NCBI RefSeq assembly: GCF_000283155.1
Contig: NW_004454239.1
Coordinates: 4,670,691 to 4,734,690, forward strand
Reading direction: 5' to 3'
Origin: Ceratotherium simum simum
Taxonomy: Eukaryota; Chordata; Mammalia; Perissodactyla; Rhinocerotidae
Length of the DNA stretch: 64,000 bases
Part shown: positions 23,514 through 35,128 of the stretch, one piece after another
Layout of the letters: the number at the start of each line of letters is the position of its first letter
Position numbering within the stretch: position 1 is the first letter of the stretch
Notes under the pieces: generated by a model
The model's input: the letters and a program-made list of their open reading frames with translations, nothing else
Told to the model about the DNA's origin: nothing
Database searches by the model: none
Position numbers and translations under genes: made by a program

Positions 23514-23640
23514 GAAGATGGTTGTTTTCAAGGAGGGACAGAGGGCCGTGAGGGACTGAGACTTCTTGGCCCAGCCTGTAGAACACAAAACCCCCAAGGC
23601 CAGGGCGAGTTCCCTCCGTCAGACCACTCGCTTTCAGCCC

Positions 23641-23760
23641 ATTTGTTAAACAGGCATTTATTAAGCACCTACTGTATGCCAGACACTGTTCTGAGCCTAG
23701 GGATGCAGCAGTAAGGAAAGGCCCTGCTCCCGCAGAGCGTAGCCCCATGGGCATGTCCTG
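23641..23760 (-). repeat. LINE-2 3' end, antisense
   Basis: The run 'catttattaagcacctactg' followed by 'tatgccagacactgttctga' is the complement of the L2 3'-UTR end. It is diverged, and its right border is unclear. Confidence 0.65.
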
Positions 23761-23829
23761 AGGTCTGACCACCCCCTAGCCCATCCAGGCCCTTTGCGCC
23801 CCTGCAATCCAATGAGGGTACAACCCCAT

Positions 23830-24010
23830 TTCATCCTCACGGCAACCTTCTGAGTGTAGGGCCTATCATTAAGTCCCTTTTGTAGGTGAGGAAGATGAGG
23901 AACAGAGAGACTAAGTGACTTGTCCAAGGTCATGCCGTTGGCCAGCGGAGGAGCCAGGCTTTGAACCCTGGCCGGCGGCCCTGGAGCCTGCATTCTTCAC
24001 CGCTTTGCCG
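23830..24010 (-). repeat. MIR SINE, antisense
   Basis: 'tcatcctcacggcaacctt', 'aagtgacttgtccaaggtca' and 'gctttgaaccctggc' occur in the order expected for the complement of MIR. Confidence 0.75.
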
Positions 24011-24599
24011 TGGCGACTCCCGCCTGGTGGATGGGGGCCTGCTTCCATCAACCCAGCAGTTCCCATTGCACAGTGCAGGATACCAGAAAGGCCTCGTTGT
24101 CTTTTAGAGGAGTTGCAATTTTTAAAATTCCTATACAAATAAAAAAGGACAAATACCTATCACATTATGAATTGTGGTGACATGTAACTTAATGCCAGAA
24201 TCGGGGCAGAATCTGGCCAACTCTAGGTAGGAAGAAGGTTTTGCCTCCTGAAGTGGAAAGAGACTGCCTAAGAAGGGGCCTGCTTGGCAGGCCATGCCCC
24301 CCCGCCCCCCTGCACCCCTGGGTCAAGGGCAGCCTCAGCCAGGGAGCCCAGGGACCGTCGCTTGGGAGCAGGGTGTGGCCTTCAGAATTGCTCCAGCCTC
24401 TAGAACTGTTCTCTCTGTGGCCCTTCAGAGACCACAGACCCAGAGCAAAGGGGCAGGCTGGGCAGAGGAGAGGGATGGTAGGGATGGGAGTGGGGGGCAA
24501 AGGTCACCAGCAGACGGAGGTCACTGGCAGGGATGGACAGTGTCTCGGGAGTCCAGGCCCGCAGGTTCAGGCTGCAGACAGGGCAGAAGGACAAGCCCT

Positions 24600-24658
24600 G
24601 ATGCAGGCCTAGGGCGGCCTGGCACACAGCAGCCGCTCAGTAAATGTTCCTGAGGAAG
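24600..24658 (+). repeat. LINE-2 3' end, sense
   Basis: 'gcctggcacacagcagccgc' and 'tcagtaaatgttcctgagga' are the L2 3'-terminal signature. The fragment is short. Confidence 0.55.
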
Positions 24659-25370
24659 AGAAGGAGCAGTGGTGGGGAAGGAGGACTTGGCAGGCTCCTC
24701 ACTTAACCCATGGAGGAGTCAGGATCCCAGGAGCAGCCAGCCTGGCTGGGGCCAAGGTTGTGCCTGTCAGAGCAAGGTCGCACCCCACCCCCCGTCCCAC
24801 CCCAGGGCTATGTGCTCTTCCAGGCGCCTCATTTCCTGGGGATGTGGTCACTGGCCCTGGTGAACCCGAAGGCCAAGTGGTTATCGAGGAATTGGTCCAC
24901 GCTCCTGGGCCGGCAGATAAGGGGCACGTGTTGGTGTCGCAATGAGCTGCGTGTGGCAATCGCTCACCCAGCCTCACCAGAAGGATGTTAGATGGCAGGG
25001 GATTTCTGAGGGCAGGCTTATGATGCTGCCTGAGGAGGCCTGAGAGAACCAGAGCTCGTCTCTCTGGGCTTGATGAACCTGCAGAAACCAGGCTCATTGT
25101 CTCTTCAAGACCAAGATTTTCCAAAGTCATTTCCAGCTGTAGAAGGTGCAGCCAGAACCGGTGGAATTACATTTGGAGTTGTTCATTGCAGAGGGCTCTG
25201 ATTGACCACTCAGAGGGTTTGCCCCATTGACCCTCTTGCTGCTCTTGTCTGAGCAGGCTGAAAGGTGCCCCCCACACTCCGCCCGTCCTTGGCAAGCAGG
25301 CCACCGGGGGGTCCACCCTGCCTTCTGCCCAGCGAGCATGGGCTCTTTCCCAGCCTGCCTGTGCCACTTC

Positions 25371-26120
25371 ATTGGATTACGACATTTATTGGGTGACTGT
25401 AGGTGCCAAGTACTGTTCTAGGAGCAAGGAGATAGAACAGAGGAAAACTTGTCTGTGAAGCTCTAGAGGGGAGATAAACAAGATAAATAAGGAAATGTAC
25501 AGTATATCTGATGGTGATGAATACCACAGAAAAAGTAAAACAGAGAGATAATAGAGGAGTCCTGGGAGTGATGTGCAGTTTTGAGTACAGTGGCATCAAA
25601 GGCCTTGAGTAGAGGTCCAGTAAGACCCAGAGGGGCTGAGAGACTGAGCTTGGGGGGTCAGGGGAGAGGGACAGCAGAGAGGCCAAGGCAGAGAGGAGAG
25701 GGCTGGGGATGGGGAGTGAAGTCTGAGAGCTGAGAGGTTGAACAGAGGAGGGACTCAGTCCGATGGCGTTGGAGAGCGGCCGTGGCCGCTGTGCTGAGCA
25801 GACTGCAGGGGGGCGAGGGCAGCACAGGGAGCCCAGTGAGGAGGCCCCCGCACTGGGGAGAGGTGGCAGGGCCCTGGCTCGGGGTCAGAGCATCCGAGGT
25901 GAGAAGCAGGCGGGTTCTGGGCATATATTATGCCGGGCCTGGTGAACCCTACGGCACAGTCGTTATTGAATCTGGTCAGCATCTGATTTTGGAGGTAGAG
26001 CCAGCAGGATGTGCTGTCAGATCCAGGGTGACTCCAGGGTTTTCGGCTTGAGTATCTGGAAGGACAGAGTTGTTAAATGAGGTGGGAAGGACTGGGAGAA
26101 GAGTTTGGACCACCTGTGCC
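25371..26120 (-). repeat. LINE-2 fragment, antisense, with a 58-bp insertion
   Basis: 'gacatttattgggtgactgt' starts the complement of the L2 3' UTR. Further on, 'gctgagcagactgcaggggg' (25794) and 'ggaggtagagccagcagg' (25991) lie where the L2 consensus predicts them, ending with 'ttcggcttgagtatctggaa' near 26042. About 58 bp at 25929-25986 do not belong to L2 and resemble 24852-24899. Confidence 0.6.
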
Positions 26121-26691
26121 TGGGGGATTGAGGCGGCAGAGGGGAGAACAGAGGAGCATGCCGGGAAATGTTCATTTCCAGCCAGGGTCACCCACCTTGT
26201 GACAGGTCCCACTGGATGTCATTTAGAATTTTTATAAATGGACCGTTGCTATGCTTGGGGAAAAGCAGCGTAAAATCATTAAGAACGTTTCTTGTGAAGT
26301 TTGGCATTTGCTCCAGGACGTTTATGGAGGGCATTAATCCAGGCCCGAGGGTGGCAGCACCTGAGAGGTTGAACTGATTTAATCACGGGGCGGGCTGACA
26401 GTTGGGGGCACCAGCCACCCTTCATGACGATGGTCCTGGGCTGTGTCACCCGCAGACACCTGAGGAACCAGCTGCGGTGGTCATCTCCTGGCCGGATTCC
26501 TCTCACCTCGGGAGTCTTCTTTGCAGAGAGCCCCCAGGAGGCTAAAACCAATGGCCTGGGCCCCCTCATAGACCCAGCTGCTCTGGAAGGGTCGCTGGGC
26601 ATTCCAGCCAGCCCACACAGGGGCAGCCTGCCCATGCCCCCCACCCCACTGCCCTTGTGCACAGCGGGGAGGAAGCCTTTGTGTGGACCCG

Positions 26692-26760
26692 CATTTGCCT
26701 GAGGTTTGGCCTCTCCAGGAGAGGATTTGCGGGGTCTGGTGCTGCTCCCCAGTCTTGGCA
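26692..26760 (+). repeat. Arm 1 of a dispersed inverted repeat
   Basis: The 69-bp segment is the diverged reverse complement (roughly five sixths identical by eye) of 27338-27405. The core 'gggtctggtgctgctcccca' (26732-26751) is identical in both. I do not recognise the family. Confidence 0.75.
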
Positions 26761-27337
26761 GAAGTTGTGGCCACCAACAGCTGGGACCCCTTGGTGCTCA
26801 GCCCAGGGGATATGGGGGCTGGGAGGTGCAGGACCAGGCACTGCCGGGGCACGCAGGAGGTGCATGTGAGACGTGCCAGGTTTTGAGATCCCCAGCCATG
26901 TCACGCTTTTCTGTCCTCGGGCTGTGACTCGTCTGGAGCAGCCCCTCAAACCTCCCCTCCAAGTCCCCTCCAAGAGCAGCCACTTTGGCATTGCCAGGGA
27001 GGACTGTGCCACGGGCCTGTCCTGGAGCACAGGTCCCTCTTTGCTGGAAAGGAGGGGTACTGCTTATTTCCTACATTCCTGTAGAAGAGCAGGGAGGGCC
27101 CACTCCTCTGTCCTGGGGTTGCCCTTAGTTGAGGCTCCACAGTTCTGCTCCGAGGAGAGCAGCCAGCGCGGGGGAACATCTTCCTCCAGGACAGCTGCCC
27201 TGCAGGGCCAGGCTGTTGGTGCAGGCAGGACCCTGCTGCCCCCACCTCCGTGCCCCAGGGGCGACTCCAGTTCTGGCCTGGCTGGCTGGATGGTGGAAGA
27301 GCTTACCGTCAGGCAAGGCTGGGGCATAGCAGGCCCT

Positions 27338-27405
27338 GGCCAGGACTGGGGAGCAGCACCAGACCCTGCAAACCCTCTCTGGGGGGGCCAGACCTCACGC
27401 AGAGG
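27338..27405 (-). repeat. Arm 2 of a dispersed inverted repeat
   Basis: This is the reverse-complement partner of 26692-26760, about 580 bp away. The shared core reads 'tggggagcagcaccagaccc' on the + strand. In RNA the pair could form a long imperfect stem. Confidence 0.75.
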
Positions 27406-28249
27406 TCTTGGCCTGGCATGTCATAGGCGAAAGGGCCAGTGGGCCCCTTTGAGCCGCCTCTTCTCTTGATGCTCTGCGGTCTCCATTTTCTGGCAACCAC
27501 AAAGTCTGGCCCAAGAGAGGGAGCAGCCCAGCCGTGTTGGTCAGGGCTCTGATCTGGGGCAGCATCCTAAGATGGGCGTTGTTTCTCCTGCTGCCTGGGC
27601 ACAGCGTGGGCCCTGGGAGAGCTAGGGTGCAGTGCACCTGCCTGTGGGACAGTTCTCCAGACCCAGGGAGCAGAGGGGTCTGTTCATTCTGTGCCCAGCT
27701 GAGTGTGCCAGAAACCCAGTGCCCCGGGGGCTGCCCTCTGAGGGCCCTCACTGGTTCCCAGACACTCCCTGAAGTCTTGTTGGTTGGTGACATCCTTGGA
27801 GCTTGTGCCTGGGCAGTGGGCCAGCCGGTGGGACATGGAGGGTTATTTCTAGCCATCCAGGATGATCACCCATTGCTTTAAAGTTCTTCTCTCTTCGTAT
27901 TTCATGGTCAGGCCCTTCACTACATTGTTCTTCCTGCATTATTTTTCTCTGCCCTTTCGTCGGCTCTGCTGTGACGTGGTTGTTGTTGGGCAGAGCCTGG
28001 GTATCAGACCCCGTGTGTTATCGAGGGTTTGGAACCCAGCTCTCCCAGCAGTGAGGTTACACTACAGGAAGTGGCGAGGACCAACAAGAAAACAGGCCCC
28101 TCTCCGCACGGTCTGCGCACCTCCGGAAATCACTGTCCAAGTCGCTTCTGGTACCAGCACCCCTTCAGGTTCCCGCCTCCTGTTGCCGCCTGCTTCCCTG
28201 TCGTGGGTTGGATTTATTCCGATGGGCTCTGTGCACTTAGCAGTTGAGA

Positions 28250-28700
28250 AAGATATTTGTCATTTTGCTATATAACATCAAACACACCATGACCTAAACA
28301 ATTGTGACAAGAGAGAGTTCAACCACAGTCTAAAATTTCCCCATTATTTATGACGCCTAGAGGTCCGGTGCCTGCAGTACCTCCTTAATCCAGTCTCGAT
28401 CTAGAGCCCTGTCTCCCAGGCCTGCCTGTGTGTCTCTAATGGCTGTTAATAACAGCTCCTCCGGGCGCCCTGTTTGCTGATGGAAAATCCATCTGAAGCT
28501 TTTGCATCTCGTGTGGCTGTTAAGAATTGACGTTTCTATATTGATGTAACTGGTTCCTGCCAAATACTTGGGGACAAATAAAAGTGGCTGAACTTGGAGA
28601 CAAGCAGAGAACCATTTGTTCGTGGAATTGCTGGCCAATTGATGTTATACTTAAACAAGCTATCATTTAAAAGAATCTTGCAAGGAAAAAAAGGGACTGT
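28250..28700. promoter_or_regulatory. AT-rich unique island, candidate conserved element
   Basis: Repeat-free AT-rich stretch in GC-rich surroundings, with spaced motifs such as aacaattgtgac (Sox-type ACAATTGT near 28299), ccccattatttatgac, gctgttaataacagc (a short palindrome at 28442-28456), ccaattgatgtt and acaaataaaag. The role is inferred from composition only. Confidence 0.33.
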
Positions 28701-28799
28701 CTTGAGAAGTTACTGTTCAGAGTGACTATGCTGGAAATGGGTGACACAGCCGTTCTGAGAGTCGGAGTCGAGAGGGATCCCATCTCCAGCCTCCCGGGT

Positions 28800-29150
28800 G
28801 ACATCCTTGGAGAGCCCCAGCCTGCTTCGCTTTCCCTGTCAGCTGTGGCTGCCCGCTCAGGCCTTGCTGCTGCTCTGCTCACATGCCCTGCCTTGCTCTG
28901 CCTCTGGATTTCCGGCTTGCTCTGCCCTCTGCTGCAGATGCCCTCCTCCAGGAAGTCTTCCTGTGAGTCCCATCCCTTTGGCTGTGCTCTCCCAGCACAT
29001 GGCTTCTGGCTCGTCCAACTTCACCCTGTCACAGTTAATCAGGTGAGATGTGTCTCTGTGGAACGAGAACCTGGGTCTGCCTTGCTTGTCCTGTGATCAC
29101 AGCACTTCACCATGGGCACATAGTAGGTGTGCAATGGGGTTGCCGATGGA
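28800..29150 (+). repeat. LINE-2 3' region, sense, diverged
   Basis: 'gccctcctccaggaagtctt' (28939-28958) and 'gggcacatagtaggtgtgca' (29114-29133) are in the order of L2 3'-end sequence. Divergence is high and the start is uncertain. Confidence 0.5.
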
Positions 29151-29269
29151 CCTTATGGATGAGCCCCAGGGGAGCTGGTGTGATGGATCCCTCCTGACAG
29201 CTTCTCTTCCTGGGCCCCCCTGGGACTGAGGGGTGGAGGTGGGTGGGTGCTCCCAGGAACACTGGCCCA

Positions 29270-29400
29270 GTTCTGGCCTATTGCCTGCGGAGTAATTACT
29301 TTAGACCAGCAACAAGTGTGGAAGATCGAGGAGGCAATATCATTGATTTTCCCATAAAAGTGCATTTTGTAGTAAGTGAGAGAAGCTTCCTGGCAATACC
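29270..29400. promoter_or_regulatory. Short AT-rich unique island
   Basis: Non-repetitive block with agtaattacttt, catcattgattttccc-like Sox/TCF-type sites (tatcattgattttcc at 29338) and cataaaagtgcat. It stands out from G-rich flanks. Enhancer function is a guess. Confidence 0.28.
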
Positions 29401-29884
29401 TCACCCATCTTTGCTGACAGGCCCTGTGCCCCTATGGGAAGAGTGGAGAGGGTATCTTGGGTGACTTAATTGGTGGCGGCCATTGAGCCTCCCTGGTGGG
29501 CACTCGGCTGCTGGCCCACAGCGGGGGCAGGTGTCTCCTCAGCCTTGGGAGGACTGGAGCCCTCGGCTATGCCCCACTCGGCCAGGCAGGAGCTCCCTGT
29601 CCTGGGCCAGTGGGAAACACTGAAGAAGGCTCGCGCTAGCCTCTAGGTGAGGCTCTGGGGAGCCCCCCCCCGGGAAGGCTGCGCACCCGAGCCCCTCCCC
29701 TTGCCTGCTCCTCTCCGCCAGAAGCAGCACCTGAAACCAGGCTGGGGGCCAGGAAGTCAGGGAGCTCTGGGCCGGTTAAACCTCAGGCTTTTCCTCTCCT
29801 CTCCCAGCTCCAACTTGCCTTTCTTCCTCCTCACTGCTTCTGGAGCAGCCTCTTCCTGTGCACCTGCCCCTGCTCCGAGGTTGT

Positions 29885-30036
29885 TGAGGGAATACAGGGA
29901 CGTAAAACCCGCGGACACGGAGGGCCACTGTCTTCATTCTGCTGCACCACTTTATATAAGGGACTTGAGCGTCTGTGGATTTTGGTATCCGACGGGGTTC
30001 CTGGAACCAGTTCCCCCGGATACTGAAGGGTGACTG
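29885..30036. mobile_element. Tigger/MER2-like DNA transposon fragment
   Basis: 'gtggattttggtatccgacg' (29974-29993) followed by 'ctggaaccagttcccccgga', and before it 'ttatataagggacttgagcg', match the terminal part of a Tigger-class (MER2-type) non-autonomous element. 'aacccgcggacacggagggc' upstream resembles the same family. No transposase sequence is present. Confidence 0.55.
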
Positions 30037-30289
30037 TGTTTAGTGTCGGGTACTAGGCAGGCAGAGGACCTGCCGAGAGCCTGGAAGGGACACTGATGTG
30101 CAAACCAGCCTCAGACTAGGACAAACACTTCAGTGGGGGCTGGTGTAGGAGGCCAGGCGGGGGACACCATGGGAACAAGGTGTGAGGGGCCCAAGGCAGT
30201 CCTCTGCCTGCAGCCCTTGGAGGCTCTGACCCCCAGGGTGCTGCTGTGAGAGAGAGTGGAGGGTCAGAGGATCAGGTCATAGGATGTGA

Positions 30290-30390
30290 CAGCATCCAGT
30301 CCAAGTACGCTCCTCGTTCCCATTTCACAGGTGAGGGAACTGAGGCCAGAGAGGCATACTCAGCATACCACCTGGGCAAGCCCTGCCTGG
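30290..30390 (-). repeat. MIR-like fragment, antisense
   Basis: 'cccatttcacaggtgaggga' and 'actgaggccagagaggca' match the complement of the MIR core. Confidence 0.5.
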
Positions 30391-30604
30391 GACTGAACAA
30401 GGGGGTGGGTTCTGGGGGGCCTTTGTCCCCCTGTCAGACCTGGGCCCCAATGGTTCTTTGTTCTGTGCTGTGCCCAGGTGAGGGCTTGGTGCCCCCACAT
30501 CCTGACCACCTGTCCACTCAGAGGGGCCTCGGCAGCTGGAAGTGACAGGGAGGTGACCTGGTGAGTCACCCGCCCTGGGCCTTGGAGCCTCAGCTTGGCT
30601 TCCA

Positions 30605-30690
30605 GATCCTGTTTTCCATCACATTAATTGCATTTATTATTCATAAACTTCTAAAACTGGCTTTTGGGGCCTTAATTTTCCAAGCCCCCC
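30605..30690. promoter_or_regulatory. Short AT-rich unique island
   Basis: 'acattaattgcatttattat' (30622-30641) then 'tcataaacttctaaa' and 'ccttaattttcc' give three TAAT-type cores in under 90 bp inside GC-rich sequence. Function inferred only. Confidence 0.28.
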
Positions 30691-31679
30691 GGGCTGTCAC
30701 AGCTGAGGCTCCTCTGTGTCGGGCTGGCTAGGGCTCCCCTGTGGCTTTGCTTCAGGATTAGATGCTGGCTCAGCCAACGGCCGTTTGAGTTTGGAAATGA
30801 AAACAAAGGATACCCCGCTTGGTTGCTTTCCAGCAGCCTCAGGAGGCGGGGCCTTGTCTCTCCTCTGCCTGGAAGAGCTGAGTGGACTGGGGAGCTGTGG
30901 CCTCCACCGCCCGCACTTGGCCACCCCCAGTGCCTGGGGCTCTCTGCTGCCTTCTTTGTCCGACCTCGCCCCTCAGCATCTGGTCTTTCCCGTCCCTCGT
31001 GCTGCAGCGGGCCTGTGCCCTGGGGTTCCTTTCCTGTGGAAGCTAGTGTCTGTCTCGGCTCCTTCACCCCAGGCTATCCTCAGGTGCCCGTAACTGTCCC
31101 GTGTTTGTGTGGCCCCCGACTGCCCCGTCTCAGTCCTTCACTCAAGCGGGGAGAGCAGGCCTGAGGAGGCCGGAGGAGGACTGGACCTCAGGTGTTGCTC
31201 GCTGGACCTCCTCCTCTCTGCCTGGCTCCTTCGTGACCCTGTTCCTGAGGCCCAGCAACCACTCAAAGGGCGTGACCCTTCTCAGCCACTTCTGGACGCC
31301 CCCAGCCAGCAGCTTTCTCCCCTCGTTGAAGGGATGTGTGTTTTTCACTCCCCTGCCTCGTCCCTGATCAGGGTTCCATTTCTGCGGAGGTCTCTACTTG
31401 TAGAAGGACAGTCACCTCTGGGGGGTGTCAGAGCCCACCTACAGCTCTCCATTTCTCAGAAACACGTGTTCCCGCCCTTGGGCCCAAGGAAGGCCCAGTG
31501 GGCTGTCGTCCCACAGGAGAGGTCTGACTTTAGGAGAAGGCTGTTTCTGCCTGCTCTGCTGGTGGTGGCTGAGGGAGGCCGGAGGCCCAGGCGGCTCCCG
31601 GGCCTGGTGAGCTCTGAGGCCTCACGCTCGGGTTCAAGCCTCTCTTTGTAAAGGGATGTGCTTGAAAGGTTCTTCCTGC

Positions 31680-32216
31680 CAGAGAAAAAATAACAAACAT
31701 AAAAAACAGGCGCTGGAACAGTCACTGGAAGATGACTGGCAGCGTCCCCCAAAGCTGAGCGTTAGTTCCACTCTGCACACAGCAGACACACCAGAGACCC
31801 GTGCGAGAACGTGCTGTGCATGGACTGGGGTACTCGAAACTGAGGGGCCCAAGGCCCACCCATGGAGATGGATAAGCTGTGGTGTGTTCACGTGACGGGT
31901 ACCGTCGAGCAGGGAGAACCAGCAGATCATTGCTGCACAGAGAGTGCTGGCGGATGGCTCTCATGGGGGCAGTGTCGAGCGAAAGAGGCCCACCGAAGAG
32001 GACGCGCTCAGTCCTTGTGCTTATGTGAAGTTCTGCAACAGCAAAACTTTGTGATGGAGGAGCGGAGCGCAGGGGAAGGGCGGTGATGGCGCCTACCGGG
32101 GAACTGGAAATGTTCTGGATCTGGATCTAGGACGTATGCTTGTGAGAGTTGATCAATCTGGACGCCTAAGATGTGTGCCTGTTACTGTATGTATGTTACA
32201 TTCCAATAAATAGGTG
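31680..32216 (+). repeat. L1M 3' end, sense
   Basis: Collinear with the 3' end of old L1 elements: 'ggataagctgtggtgtgttc' (31870), 'gtcgagcgaaagaggcccac' (31974), 'ctggaaatgttctggatctg' (32104), 'ctgttactgtatgtatgtta' (32178) and the terminal 'ccaataaatag'. An A-rich tail with interruptions follows. Only 3'-terminal sequence is left; its AATAAA is in sense with PEPD. Confidence 0.75.
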
Positions 32217-32404
32217 TACCAACCGAACAAACAAACCAACCCTCTAAAAAAGGGCTGCTGCCGCAACAGTCTGGGAGGAAGGGCTGCTGCCTGTCTCGTG
32301 TCCTGAGTGGTCCTCGCATCTTCCACATTTATAGGCCTCAGCAGCTGCTGGCTGACGTGGAAAGTGGCCACGTGTGTGCTTTCAGAATTGTTCTGTTGGC
32401 CGGT

Positions 32405-32735
32405 CAAAGAAAGGAAATGAAACTTAAATGCAATTTAGGGAAGTACCACCCAGGCTGTCTGTTAAGGCCAGGACCTGAATATTGAGTCGATTAGAAGCAA
32501 TTATAAAAGGGACAGCATTTCTTAATGTTTCTCATTTGACAGGAAGGTTTTTAAATATGGGGCATTAGTTAATAAAAAGTCCCCAGAAGCCTATTGTAAT
32601 ATATTACCTAATTCCTAACAGTAGGTAGCCAATGAAATAGGTAAAAAGGAAATGTAAAATTAATATATAGTTATTATTAAAATTGCCTTATAAATTAGTT
32701 AAGGCCCCTGGAGGTACAAAGTGGGCCTCATTATT
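32405..32735. promoter_or_regulatory. AT-rich, TAAT-dense island, candidate enhancer
   Basis: About 330 bp with many homeodomain-type cores (ggcattagttaataaa, taatatattacctaatt, aaaattaatatatag, aaattagttaag) and a ccaatgaaat site. No repeat family is recognised. It lies right after the sense L1 3' end, in otherwise GC-rich intron. Confidence 0.33.
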
Positions 32736-34813
32736 CTAAGACAGTCTCAAGGGCCTTGGTGTGCCCTGCGTGTGTGTGGAGTGGGAACGCCCCCTTAGCA
32801 GGGAGGGCCGAGCTCTGGCTTCTAGTTTAAGGATGAACACCTGCTCTTGCTGAAAGAGGCAGGAACTGGCAGCCAGACTACAGAAATTGCATGAAGAAAC
32901 CTCTTCGTAGTTACTGAATTTTCTGGGGAGGCTGGCACTTGGGCACATCATCAAGCTTGTTCTGTGCCCGAGGCGAGGAAGGCCAGGAAAGATGGCCCAA
33001 TTGACGTGGGCTGGAATTGGTTGGGGGCCACATGCAAGTGTTTGCGTAGCTCCTAGGACCCCAGGGACCACTGGTTGTCCCAGAACTGGCGGGGTGGAAA
33101 CAATTCCCTTAAAGTGTTTTCCCCCCAAACACCCCATTGGAGGCAGAGGGGGTTGGCCTGTCGCCACGTGCCCAGCCACAGCTACAGGCTGGGACAGCTG
33201 AGGGGACCGAGGTGCCTCTGGAACACGTGTGCATGTGACTTGTGCAGTGTCAGGGCCACATCTCCAGGCGGCACGTGCAGGGAGCCCCAACTTCCCACCT
33301 TTGCTATGCAGCAGTGCCTTTCCCTGGGGGATTTAGAAGCTGTGAATGGAAATCCATTCAGATCCGAGCTGTTTGCGGAATCCCAGTTTTCTGCCCAGGG
33401 GTGTTTGGGGCATGTCAAGTTTTATGCATTCTAGGTAATTTGCCCCGAACTTGCCAGATCTGTTCACAGTGGCAGGCTAGCTTCCACGGAACAGCACAGT
33501 CCCCTAGGCAGAGAAGCTTCTTTCTGCTCCGAGGGGAGATAGAAAGCTAGAGTTTTCCCAGCGACAGCACCAGAGGCAAATTCAGCCCTTTGGAGCTGCA
33601 CATTCTGCCCGTCTCTTGCCCCCTCCACTGTGGCGGTATCCCAAGCTGTCCGTCTCTCCCTGGGGCGTGGGTGGTCCCCGGAGGGCAGTGCATGGCATAG
33701 GCAGCCAGAGGAAGCAGGCGGAGCTGTTTTCTGGGCTCTGACATCCCCCACTCACACTGCAGGAGGGAGACCTCCTCGGGCAGAGAGAGGTTTTGCCACC
33801 GAGTCTGATTCCAGAGAAGAAAGATAAGTGGGCTTTTGAAGCATTGCTGAGCAGACGTTCTTGTGGCCTGGATTCTTCACATCCCATACCAAAGAGCCTT
33901 GCCTGCAGAGTTTGTTTCTGAATTGTGATCCCTCAAGCCAGGCTGAAGGTTTCTCAAGGTGTCCCTATGGGTGGCAGGCAGTGTGCACTCACGACCCCTT
34001 GTGGCAGCTTCGTGGAGTCATCCTGGATCGTGGCTGTGGGGTTGTGTCCACAGCCCCTGGTGTGGGCCAGTGGGGCCAGGCTGGGGCCGGGGGAGCTGGT
34101 CTTTAACAGGTAGGCTTCATTTCTCCCAAAAATATTTTCCAAATGAAAACAGCTTTCTCTGGTAAAAAGATATTACGTATGCCGGTAGGAAAGTCAGTCG
34201 GTACAGAGCATTATAAACAAGATATGAAAAACCCTGTGATGCAGAGGTTCCCTCACCCCATTGCTTTAGCAGACGTGCTTCTGGATCTCTCCAGGGGCAC
34301 AGACAGACTTTGGTCTGTGGAGTTCATTCCTCCTCCTGTGCAAAGTGGAAATCTCCTCCCGTTAGTGATCCGGGGCACGCTGCTCCTGTGGGCTCCGCCG
34401 GAGCCCGCTCAACCCGTCCTCCAGGGACAGCTGGTGGTCTCCGACTTTCCAGTAGGAACAGTACTGTGACGGTCAACCTTATCTCTCCACCTCTCACTGT
34501 GTAGCTGGTGAATCTCTTTGGGGTCAATTCCTACAAATGGGATTGCCGGGGGAAGTGTTGGGGCTCAGAGCCGCCTGCCCTGCAGGAGTCGTTCTCCTTG
34601 CAGCTGGGGACGGCGGTAATTCCGGGGAGCACAGACCGCATGCTTCTGGGGCATTTTCTCAATCCCATGAGGTGGGGATGACATCCTCTCCACTTTATAG
34701 GACACAGAGCCAGGAGGGCTGCAAGGAGCTGGCCCAAGATCCCACAGCGGACAGATGGGTCTTGGGGGAGTCAGGTGACCTCTCTCCAGAAACTGCTGTC
34801 AGCCACCGAGTGG

Positions 34814-34835
34814 ACACACACACACACACACACAC
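34814..34835. repeat. (AC)11 microsatellite
   Basis: Pure AC dinucleotide run of 22 bases, a plausible polymorphic marker. Confidence 0.95.
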
Positions 34836-34885
34836 GTGAGTGCCTGTGCGCCCACTTGGGCCTCAAAGTTAATTGTATTGTTTTT

Positions 34886-35128
34886 GTTTTTTTTTTGTAA
34901 GGAATACCAGCCCTGAGCTAACATCCAATGCCAATCCTCCTCATTTTGCTGAGGAAGACTGGCCCTGGGCTAACATCCGTGCCCATCTTCCTCTACTTTA
35001 TATGGGACGCCGCCACAGCATGGCTTGACAAGCGGTATATTGGTGTGCGCCCAGGATCCAAACCTGTGAACCCCAGGCCGCCGCAGCGGAGCGCGCACAC
35101 TTAACCGCTGTGCCACTGGGCCGACCCC
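34886..35128 (-). mobile_element. ERE1-type SINE, antisense
   Basis: Same architecture as the copy at 23.3 kb: T-rich tail side first, 'tgaggaagactggccctggg', 'tatatgggacgccgccacag', then the tRNA-like head ending 'tgccactgggccgacc'. A 12-bp duplication, tgtattgttttt, flanks it at 34874-34885 and 35129-35140. It landed in an older L1. Confidence 0.92.
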
